Source of the DNA: Sphingobium xanthum
GTDB lineage: Bacteria > Pseudomonadota > Alphaproteobacteria > Sphingomonadales > Sphingomonadaceae
Direction of reading: 5' to 3'
Length of the DNA stretch: 64,000 nt
Assembly: GCF_019737615.1 (NCBI RefSeq)
Contig: NZ_JAHKKS010000008.1
Location: 124,001 to 188,000, forward strand
How positions within the stretch are numbered: position 1 is the stretch's first letter; the number at the start of each line of letters is the position of its first letter. The notes under the pieces were generated by a model. It did no database searches, was not told the DNA's origin, and was given only the letters and a program-made list of their open reading frames with translations. The translations under genes and the position numbers were made by a program. Below, one piece after another: positions 8,022-14,848 of the stretch.

Positions 8022-9911
8022 GTGCTGAGTTTTGTCAAAGGTGCCTGGAAACTGCTCGTCGCGCTCAAGGACGGGATGGTGCTTCTGTTTCTGCTGCTGT
8101 TCTTCGGCTTGCTGTATATGGGCCTCAAGGCCGCGCGCACCGAAGACGGCACGCCGGGCAGCGGCGCGCTCTATCTCGCGCTGAACGGCCCGATTGTCGA
8201 GCAACCGCGCGAGATCGATCAGGTCTCGACGCTCGTCGGCAATGACGGTCCGGCCGAATATCGCCTGCGCGATGTGGTGCGGGCGATCGAGCTGGCCGCT
8301 GACGACTCCAACATCAAGGCCGTCGTACTCGATCTCGATGGATTCGGTGGCGGCGGTCAGGTGGCCATGGAGCGGGTCGGGGCGGCGCTGGACAAGGTGC
8401 GCGCCGCGGGCAAGCCGGTTTTGGCGCATGCGAGCTTCTACGACGACGATGCCTATCTGCTGGCCGCGCATGCGAGCGAAGTCTGGCTGGCGCCGCTCGG
8501 CATGGTCGGGGTGACAGGCCCGGGCGGAAGCAATCTCTATTACAAGGGCCTGATCGACAAGCTCGGCGCCAGGACCCATGTCTATCGCGTCGGCACCTAC
8601 AAGAGCGCAGTCGAGCCCTACATCCGCACGGATCAATCGGACGAGGCGCGGGCCGCCAATCAGGCGCTGGTGACGGCGGTGTGGAACGGCTGGCTCGCCA
8701 ATGTCGCCAAGTCACGGCCCAAGGCGAAGATCACTGATTATCTGGCCGATCCCGTCGCGTTGCTCCGCGCTCAGTCCGGCGACACGGCCAAGGCGGCACA
8801 AGCGGCCGGCCTCGTCGACAAGCTCGGTGACGAGATCGCCTTCGGCACGCGGGTCGCCGATCTTGCGGGTGAAGGGCGCGATGGCGGTCCCGGCGATTTC
8901 GCGGCGATTCCGGTCACGAGCTATGTGCGAAAGCATCCCGCGCGGAAGGTCGGGCAGGTCGGCGTCATCACCGTCGCTGGCGAAATCGTCGATGGCGAGG
9001 CCCCGGCCGGGATGGCGGGCGGCTCCACCATTTCCAATCTGATCCGCGACGCGCTGAGCGACGACAGCGTGAAGGCGCTGGTTCTGCGCGTGGATTCACC
9101 GGGCGGTTCGGCAGCGGCATCGGAGGACATACGCTCGGCGCTGACCGAAGCGCGCAAGCGCGGCCTGCCGATCGTCGTCTCCATGGGCAATGTGGCGGCG
9201 AGCGGCGGCTATTGGGTCAGCACGGCGGGCGATGTCGTGTTCGCCGAGCCGTCGACCATCACCGGCTCGATCGGCGTGTTCGGCATCCTGCCGAGCTTCG
9301 AGGACACGCTCGCACGGATCGGCGTCACCAGCGACGGCGTGAAGGCGACGGCGCTTTCCGGCGAGCCGGATGTGATCGGCGGCGTCAGCCCGGAATTCGA
9401 TGCCCTCGCCCAGGCCAGCGTGGAGGACATCTACGGCAAGTTCATCGGCCTCGTCGCCACCGCCCGCAAGCTGACGCCGCAGCGCGTCGATGAGATCGGC
9501 CAGGGCCGCGTCTGGGATGGCGGGACGGCGCATCAACTGAAACTGATCGACCGGTTCGGCGGCCTCGACGACGCCATCGCCGAGGCGGCCCGACGCGCGA
9601 ATCTCTCCGGCGAGGCGGCGGGCGCGCGCTATTTCGATCCGGAGCCGGATGACATCTCCAAGTTCCTCGCCTTGTTCGGCGGGGAGCAGACGAGCGTGCG
9701 GGCTGGACCACGCGACTGGCTGAGCCACGCCGCGCGCCGGCAGGAGCAGCTTGCGGCGCGGGTGTTCACCGATCTGCGCGGCCTCATCGAGGGCCCCGCG
9801 ATCCGCGCCGATTGCCTGGAGTGCCGCATTTACACGCCCGCCCCGCCGATGCGGCAGGCGGAGAAGGCGAGCTGGTTCGCCTTGCTCGCCAAGTGGGCGA
9901 CGGGCGCCTGA
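8022..9911 (+). CDS. sppA: Signal peptide peptidase SppA, 67K type
   Basis: A 629-residue membrane serine protease that degrades cleaved signal peptides. One N-terminal transmembrane helix (residues 17-36) is followed by two tandem ClpP-like domains. The Ser-Lys dyad is split between them as in E. coli SppA: K194 in VGTYKSAVEPY and S394 in NVAASGGYW. The GTG start at 8022 is chosen because GAAGGAGA sits directly upstream. The tail after residue 570 extends beyond the catalytic core. The stop overlaps the start of the next gene (TGATG). Confidence 0.93.
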   Translation: MLSFVKGAWKLLVALKDGMVLLFLLLFFGLLYMGLKAARTEDGTPGSGALYLALNGPIVEQPREIDQVSTLVGNDGPAEYRLRDVVRAIELAADDSNIKAVVLDLDGFGGGGQVAMERVGAALDKVRAAGKPVLAHASFYDDDAYLLAAHASEVWLAPLGMVGVTGPGGSNLYYKGLIDKLGARTHVYRVGTYKSAVEPYIRTDQSDEARAANQALVTAVWNGWLANVAKSRPKAKITDYLADPVALLRAQSGDTAKAAQAAGLVDKLGDEIAFGTRVADLAGEGRDGGPGDFAAIPVTSYVRKHPARKVGQVGVITVAGEIVDGEAPAGMAGGSTISNLIRDALSDDSVKALVLRVDSPGGSAAASEDIRSALTEARKRGLPIVVSMGNVAASGGYWVSTAGDVVFAEPSTITGSIGVFGILPSFEDTLARIGVTSDGVKATALSGEPDVIGGVSPEFDALAQASVEDIYGKFIGLVATARKLTPQRVDEIGQGRVWDGGTAHQLKLIDRFGGLDDAIAEAARRANLSGEAAGARYFDPEPDDISKFLALFGGEQTSVRAGPRDWLSHAARRQEQLAARVFTDLRGLIEGPAIRADCLECRIYTPAPPMRQAEKASWFALLAKWATGA

Positions 9912-10312
9912 TGGTGGCCGAAGCCATTGCCGGCGGCTGCCTGTGTGGCGCTTGCCGTTACGAGGCGCATGGTGAGCCGGTCGATGTGCGCATCTGCCAT
10001 TGCCGCAAGTGCCAGAAGGCGACCGGGGCGCCGCTTTATGCCCGCGTGCGGATGCCCGGCGACGCCGTGACGATCTCCGGCCCTGTAGGCTGGTATCCGA
10101 GTTCGGAGCACGTCCTGCGCGGCTTCTGCCCGAACTGCGGCACCAGCCTCTTCGCCAGGCGCGCCGATGGCGTGACCATCAGCCTGATGATGGGGAGCCT
10201 CGACGACCCGGATCGTTTCACCCCCACCGGACAAATCTGGATGTCGAGCAAGCAGGCCTGGGTCGATCTGGGCGGCGATCTGCCGGGCTATGAAGAGGGG
10301 CCGCCCGCCTGA
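9911..10312 (+). CDS. GFA (CENP-V) family zinc protein, copy 1
   Basis: A 133-residue member of the GFA family (glutathione-dependent formaldehyde-activating-enzyme-like, CENP-V fold). Zinc ligands are visible as GGCLCGACRY, CHCRKCQKATGAP and GFCPNCGTSLF. The family's original formaldehyde role is doubtful for most members and the substrate is unknown. The start ATG at 9911 overlaps the sppA stop, so the two are co-transcribed. The 3' end overlaps the convergent UPF0126 gene by 25 bases. Three further copies occur in this window. Confidence 0.87.
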   Translation: MVAEAIAGGCLCGACRYEAHGEPVDVRICHCRKCQKATGAPLYARVRMPGDAVTISGPVGWYPSSEHVLRGFCPNCGTSLFARRADGVTISLMMGSLDDPDRFTPTGQIWMSSKQAWVDLGGDLPGYEEGPPA

Positions 10313-10947
10313 TCCTGTCCGTGACCATAATGCGGCAGGGCTAATCCCCGGGCGATCGCGATAGCGCGCAAGGCAAAGCCCGCCAGCGCGGCGAACATGC
10401 CGGCAGGCGTAGCCGGCGCGCCGAGGCTCAGCAGCAGCGCATACAGACCCGCCGAGAGCGCCGCGGCGGTCACGTAGATTTCCGGTCGCAGCAGGATCGA
10501 GGGTTCGCCGGCCAGCAGATCGCGGATGATGCCGCCGACGCAGGCCGTCGAAATCCCCATCATCGCGGCGATCAGCGGATGCACGCCGAAGCTCATCGCC
10601 TTGGCAGTGCCGAACACTGCGAAGGCGGCAAGGCCCACCGCGTCCAGCCAGTCAAGCGCCCGCTCGCTCCACCAGTGGCGCGGCGTCGCGAAGATGATGA
10701 TCGCGGCGGCGAGGCAGATCAACGTGTGGCTGACGTCATGCACCCAGAAGACCGGCGCACCGATCAGCAGATCGCGCACCGTGCCGCCGCCAACGCCGGT
10801 CACCAGCGCGAAGAAGGCGAACGTCACCAGCGTCTGCCTGAGCCGTGCGGCTGCCAGGGCACCGGAGGCGGCGAAGACGAACGTGCCGACGAAGCTCAGT
10901 GCCGAGAGGATCGGTTCGATGGGTACGTTGATCGCGGGCGGCGTCAT
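10288..10947 (-). CDS. UPF0126/TRIC-type cation channel family protein
   Basis: A 219-residue inner-membrane protein with about seven transmembrane helices, built of two UPF0126 (glycine transporter/TRIC) repeats. Each repeat has its glycine-rich motif: GVGGGTVRDLL near residue 55 and CVGGIIRDLLAGE near residue 140. Bacterial homologues are called YicG-like and are structurally related to trimeric intracellular cation channels; the natural substrate is uncertain. It converges with and slightly overlaps the GFA gene. Confidence 0.87.
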   Translation of the reverse strand: MTPPAINVPIEPILSALSFVGTFVFAASGALAAARLRQTLVTFAFFALVTGVGGGTVRDLLIGAPVFWVHDVSHTLICLAAAIIIFATPRHWWSERALDWLDAVGLAAFAVFGTAKAMSFGVHPLIAAMMGISTACVGGIIRDLLAGEPSILLRPEIYVTAAALSAGLYALLLSLGAPATPAGMFAALAGFALRAIAIARGLALPHYGHGQDQAGGPSS

Positions 10948-11060
10948 CGCGCGGACTTACTGCCGGGCTGGGGGACTGTCGAGGCCGCTTCCTTGCCGGG
11001 CGGCGGCAAGGGCGGATATGGTCCGACGCCCGACCCCACTCAATCAACGGAGCCAAGCCC

Positions 11061-11639
11061 ATGTCTCTCTCGATCCTCGTCTTCTACGGCTCCTATCGCG
11101 AAGCCCGCGCCGGCATCCGCCTCGCCGACTATACGGTCTCCCAGCTCGCGGGGCGCGGCCACGCCGTCGAACTGATCGATGCCAAAGAGGTCGGCCTGCC
11201 GATGCTCGACAAGCGCTACATGGATTATGCCCCGGGCACGGCCCCGGCCAACATGGTCGCGCTCGCCGAAAGGCTGGTCGCGGCCGATGCTTTCGTCTTC
11301 GTCGCCGGCGAGTATAATTGGGGCATCCAGCCCGGCCTCAAGAATCTGGTCGATCATTATGGCAATGCCGAGTGGGCGCGGCGGCCGGCAGGGATCGTCA
11401 GTTACTCGGCCGGGCGCATGGCGGGCGCGCGGTCCAATTCCGCCTGGCACCCGACGCTTACCAGCCTCGGCATCACGATCGTCCACAGCACGGTAGCGGT
11501 CGGCGGCATCACCAGCAGCCTGGACGAGAGCGCCACGCCGATCGGCGAAGGCGGCGCCGCACTCGACCGCGCATTCCCGGCCTTCATGGAGGAGCTGGAA
11601 TGGTGGGGTGCGGCAGTGAAAGCGGCGAAGGGGCAATAA
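11061..11639 (+). CDS. NADPH-dependent FMN reductase family protein
   Basis: A 192-residue flavodoxin-like protein of the NADPH-dependent FMN reductase family (ArsH/ChrR/YieF relatives). The phosphate-binding loop is FYGSYREARAG at residues 8-18, and GEYNWGIQPGLKNLVDH near residue 82 is the second flavin contact. It probably reduces quinones or flavins in the cytoplasm; no operon partner helps. It is followed by a composite hairpin element before the convergent lpdA. Confidence 0.85.
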   Translation: MSLSILVFYGSYREARAGIRLADYTVSQLAGRGHAVELIDAKEVGLPMLDKRYMDYAPGTAPANMVALAERLVAADAFVFVAGEYNWGIQPGLKNLVDHYGNAEWARRPAGIVSYSAGRMAGARSNSAWHPTLTSLGITIVHSTVAVGGITSSLDESATPIGEGGAALDRAFPAFMEELEWWGAAVKAAKGQ

Positions 11640-11645
11640 GAATCA

Positions 11646-11740
11646 CCCCTCCCTTTCAAGGGAGGGGAAGGGGGTGGGTGTCGCGCAGCGATCTGCGACG
11701 CTGCAAGCACCACCCCAACCCCTCCTCTGAAAAGGAGGGG
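11646..11740. terminator. Composite inverted repeat / bidirectional terminator
   Basis: Two hairpins, CCCCTCCCTT/AAGGGAGGGG (11646-11667) and CCCCTCCT/AGGAGGGG arms (11719-11740), flank a section whose own ends GGGGGTGGGTG and CACCACCCC also pair. The unit lies exactly between the convergent FMN reductase and lpdA genes, so it likely terminates both. The layout resembles a small palindromic repeat element of sphingomonads. Confidence 0.6.
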
Positions 11741-11752
11741 CCATCAAGCGGA

Positions 11753-13153
11753 TCAGATATGGATCGGCTTGCCCTGCACTGCCATCGCCGCTTCCTTCAC
11801 CGCCTCGTTGTGCGTCGGATGCGCGTGGCAGGTATAGGCGATGTCCTCGGAGGTCGCGCCGAATTCCATGGCCTGCGCGGCCTGCGCGATCATCGTGCCG
11901 GCCGGTGCCGCGATGATCCAGACGCCGAGCACCTTGTCGCTGGCCGCATCGGCGATGATCTTCACGAAGCCTTCGGTCTCGGCGATCGCCTTGGCGCGGC
12001 TGTTCGCGAGCATCGGGAACTTGCCGATCTTGACCTCGCCGCGCTCCTTCGCCTGCTCCTCGGTGAGGCCGACGCCGGCAATCTCCGGATGCGTATAGAC
12101 GACGCTCGGGATCACATCGTGATTCACGAGGCCGGTGAGGCCGGCGATATTCTCGGCGACGGCAATGCCCTCGTCCTCTGACTTGTGCGCCAGCATCGGG
12201 CCGGGGATGACGTCGCCGACCGCCCAGATACCGGGCACCTTGGTGGCGAATTCGTGGTCGGTCTCGATCTGACCGCGCTTGTTGAGCTCCAGGCCGATCT
12301 TGTCGAGGCCGAGGCCTTCCGTGTTCGGCCGGCGGCCAATGGCGACCAGCACGGCATCGGCCTCGATCGTCTCGACCGCGCCGCCCGCGGCCGGCTCGAC
12401 GGTGACGGTGGCCTTCTTGCCCTTGACGGAGACGCCGGTGACCTTGGTCGAGGTCTTGATCTCGAAGCCCTGCTTCGCGAAGAGCTTGGCCGCTTCCTTG
12501 CGGACTTCGCCGTCCATTCCCGGCAGAATCTGGTCGAGAAACTCGACGACGGTCACTTTCGCGCCGAGGCGCTGCCAGACCGATCCGAGCTCCAGCCCGA
12601 TGACGCCGCCGCCAATGACGACGAGATGGCCGGGCACCTTCTTGAACGAGAGTGCGCCGGTCGAATCGACCACGATGCCCTTGTCGTTATCGACCGCGAC
12701 GCCCGGCAGCGGCGTGACGCTCGATCCGGTCGCGATGATGATATTCTTCGCGGTGACGCTCTTGCCGGCGACCTCCACCGTGTGCGCGTCCTTGAAGGTC
12801 GCGTGCGCCTTCAGCCAGTCGATCTTGTTCTTCTTGAACAGATACTCGATGCCGCCGGTGAGACCGGTGACGGCCTTGTCCTTGTCCGCCAGCATCGTCG
12901 GCAGGTCCAGTTCGACATTGCCGAGCTTCACGCCATGCTTGGCGAGCGCACCGCTCTTGGCCTCGTGAAACAGCTCGGAGGCGTTCAGCAGCGCCTTGGA
13001 CGGGATGCAGCCGACATTGAGGCAGGTGCCGCCCAGCGTCTCGCGACTCTCGGCGCAGGCCGTCTTGAGACCGAGCTGCGCCGCCCGGATCGCCGCGACA
13101 TAACCGCCCGGCCCGGAACCGATCACGAGGACGTCATAGTCGTAGTCAGCCAT
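11753..13153 (-). CDS. lpdA: Dihydrolipoyl dehydrogenase (E3)
   Basis: A 466-residue flavoprotein disulfide reductase that reoxidises dihydrolipoyl groups of the 2-oxoglutarate dehydrogenase complex, given its place at the end of the sucA-odhB operon. VIGSGPGGYVAAIRAAQLG is the FAD loop, GGTCLNVGCIPSK holds the redox-active cysteines near residues 42-47, and HAHPTHNEA near the C terminus contains the catalytic His-Glu pair. An ATG four codons earlier (13165) exists, but a GGAG is better spaced for the start at 13153. Confidence 0.95.
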   Translation of the reverse strand: MADYDYDVLVIGSGPGGYVAAIRAAQLGLKTACAESRETLGGTCLNVGCIPSKALLNASELFHEAKSGALAKHGVKLGNVELDLPTMLADKDKAVTGLTGGIEYLFKKNKIDWLKAHATFKDAHTVEVAGKSVTAKNIIIATGSSVTPLPGVAVDNDKGIVVDSTGALSFKKVPGHLVVIGGGVIGLELGSVWQRLGAKVTVVEFLDQILPGMDGEVRKEAAKLFAKQGFEIKTSTKVTGVSVKGKKATVTVEPAAGGAVETIEADAVLVAIGRRPNTEGLGLDKIGLELNKRGQIETDHEFATKVPGIWAVGDVIPGPMLAHKSEDEGIAVAENIAGLTGLVNHDVIPSVVYTHPEIAGVGLTEEQAKERGEVKIGKFPMLANSRAKAIAETEGFVKIIADAASDKVLGVWIIAAPAGTMIAQAAQAMEFGATSEDIAYTCHAHPTHNEAVKEAAMAVQGKPIHI

Positions 13154-13179
13154 TGCGTACTCCATCGAACGTTCCGGTG

Positions 13180-13197
13180 TTCCTGCGAAGGCAGGAA
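13180..13197. repeat. Small palindrome left of the GIY-YIG gene
   Basis: TTCCTGC-GAAG-GCAGGAA, seven-base arms with a four-base loop. It is the inverted counterpart of the palindrome at 13516-13533, and together they bracket the GIY-YIG gene. Confidence 0.7.
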
Positions 13198-13204
13198 CCC
13201 ATCG

Positions 13205-13474
13205 CTACGCTGCAATATCGGGCCACAGATCGATCCATTCGCGATTGCACTCGTGGATCAATCTTATTTTCCAGGCCCGCTTCCATTTCTTGATCTGCAA
13301 TTCGCGCAATCGCGCTTCCTGCAGGTCATCATGCGCTTCGTACCAGACCAGCATCCGACAGCCATATTGCTTGCTGAAACCGTCGATCAGACCTTCGCGA
13401 TGCTGATAGCAGCGCTGCAGCAGCTCACTTGTCACGCCCAGATAGAGTGTGCCGTTGCGCTTGCTAGCCATCAT
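13205..13474 (-). CDS. GIY-YIG nuclease superfamily protein, possibly N-terminally damaged
   Basis: A standalone GIY-YIG domain of 89 residues by the first ATG at 13474, related to the small YhbQ-type proteins of unknown role. The core is visible: LYLGVTSELLQRCYQHREG, then the EAHDDLQEARLRELQIKKWKR helix with the conserved glutamate. The first half of the signature (GIY, here FVY) is encoded just upstream of 13474 in the same frame, but with no ATG, GTG or TTG before it. Either a non-standard start is used or the gene has lost its beginning. Palindromic repeats flank it inside the odh operon, suggesting a mobile cassette. Confidence 0.75.
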   Translation of the reverse strand: MMASKRNGTLYLGVTSELLQRCYQHREGLIDGFSKQYGCRMLVWYEAHDDLQEARLRELQIKKWKRAWKIRLIHECNREWIDLWPDIAA

Positions 13475-13515
13475 GTAAACGAAGCCGCGTTTCGTTACCG
13501 CCCCCGTCGCTTGGG

Positions 13516-13533
13516 CTCCTGCCTTCGCAGGAG
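13516..13533. repeat. Small palindrome right of the GIY-YIG gene
   Basis: CTCCTGC-CTTC-GCAGGAG, the same element as at 13180-13197 in opposite orientation (loop CTTC against GAAG) with one arm change. It lies ten bases after the odhB stop on the minus strand. Confidence 0.7.
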
Positions 13534-13543
13534 TACTGTTACA

Positions 13544-14818
13544 TCAAAGATCGATCAGCAGTCGCGTCGGGTCCTCGATCGCATTCTTGATCGCGACGAG
13601 GAAGGTGACGGCCTCGCGCCCATCAACCAGGCGATGATCGTAGCTCAGCGCCAGATACATCATCGGGCGGACCACGACCTGGCCGTTCACGACGACGGCG
13701 CGGTCCTCGATGCGGTGGAGGCCCAGCACGCCGGACTGCGGCGGATTGATGATCGGCGTCGACATCAGGCTGCCGAACACGCCGCCGTTGGAGATGGTGA
13801 AGGTGCCACCGGCCATGTCGGCCATGGTGAGCGTGCCATCCTTCGCCTTCTTGCCGAATTCGCCGATGGTCTTCTCGATCTCGGCGATGCTCAGGCTCTC
13901 GGCGTTGCGGATCACGGGCACGACCAGGCCGTTGGGCGCGGAGACGGCGACCGAGATGTCGCAGAAATCATTGTAGATGATCTCGTCGCCCTCGATCTGG
14001 CCGTTGACGCCCGGAATGTCCTTGAGCGCCATGCAGGCGGCCTTCACGAAGAAGCCCATGAAGCCCAGGCGCACGCCGTGCTTCTTCTCGAACAGGTCCT
14101 TGTACTTGGTGCGCGCCGCGATGACGGCGGTCATGTCGACATCGTTGAAGGTGGTCAGGATCGCGGCATTGTTCTGCGCTTCCTTGAGCCGCTTGGCGAC
14201 GGTCTGGCGCAGGCGCGTCATCTTGACGCGCTCCTGATGGCGCGACGGGTCACCGGCGGCGGCAGGCGCAGCGGCGGCAGGTGCCGCGCTGGGCACAGCA
14301 GCGGCAACCGCCGTGCCGGCCGATATGGCGGCCATCACATCGTCCTTGGTCAGGCGGCCGTCCTTGCCGGTGCCCGGGATGCGGCTCGGATCGAGGCCAT
14401 GCTCCAGCACCAGACGGCGCACGGCCGGAGACAAGGTGATCGACCCGCCATCGGCCTCGACCGCCGGAGCGGCAGCGGGTGCAGCCACGGGAGCCGGCGC
14501 AGGTGCCGGAGCGGGCGCAGGCGCCGCCTCGGTCTTGACCGGCGCAGGTGCAGCGCTTTCCGCCTTGGCAGCAGGTGCGCCACCGGCTTCGACGGTCGCG
14601 ATCACCGCGCCGACATTCACCGTGTCGCCTTCCTTGACGAGTTGTTCGCCCATCACGCCGGCAACCGGCGAGGGCACTTCCACGGCGACCTTGTCGGTCT
14701 CCAGGCTGGCGATCGGCTCGTCGATCTTCACGGCATCGCCGGGCTTCTTCAGCCACTGGCCGACGGTCGCTTCGGTGACGGATTCGCCCAGCGTTGGCAC
14801 TTTGACTTCGGTGGCCAT
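13544..14818 (-). CDS. odhB: 2-oxoglutarate dehydrogenase E2, dihydrolipoyl succinyltransferase
   Basis: The 424-residue core subunit of the 2-oxoglutarate dehydrogenase complex. One lipoyl domain (residues 1-77) carries the lipoylated K43 in ETDKVAVEV. An alanine-proline-rich linker (about 80-125) leads to the peripheral-subunit-binding domain ([21 protein letters not shown]), a second linker and the catalytic domain ending in [13 protein letters not shown] with the active-site histidine. The gene follows sucA by 30 bases. The GIY-YIG gene separates it from lpdA. Confidence 0.96.
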   Translation of the reverse strand: MATEVKVPTLGESVTEATVGQWLKKPGDAVKIDEPIASLETDKVAVEVPSPVAGVMGEQLVKEGDTVNVGAVIATVEAGGAPAAKAESAAPAPVKTEAAPAPAPAPAPAPVAAPAAAPAVEADGGSITLSPAVRRLVLEHGLDPSRIPGTGKDGRLTKDDVMAAISAGTAVAAAVPSAAPAAAAPAAAGDPSRHQERVKMTRLRQTVAKRLKEAQNNAAILTTFNDVDMTAVIAARTKYKDLFEKKHGVRLGFMGFFVKAACMALKDIPGVNGQIEGDEIIYNDFCDISVAVSAPNGLVVPVIRNAESLSIAEIEKTIGEFGKKAKDGTLTMADMAGGTFTISNGGVFGSLMSTPIINPPQSGVLGLHRIEDRAVVVNGQVVVRPMMYLALSYDHRLVDGREAVTFLVAIKNAIEDPTRLLIDL

Positions 14819-14848
14819 GTCTTTCCTCCTGAACCCGACTGAGGGCCC

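Noticed and set aside
9911-10312. Formaldehyde detoxification by the GFA gene
   Set aside because: The family name is historical; no glutathione-dependent formaldehyde dehydrogenase is nearby, so the pathway is unsupported.
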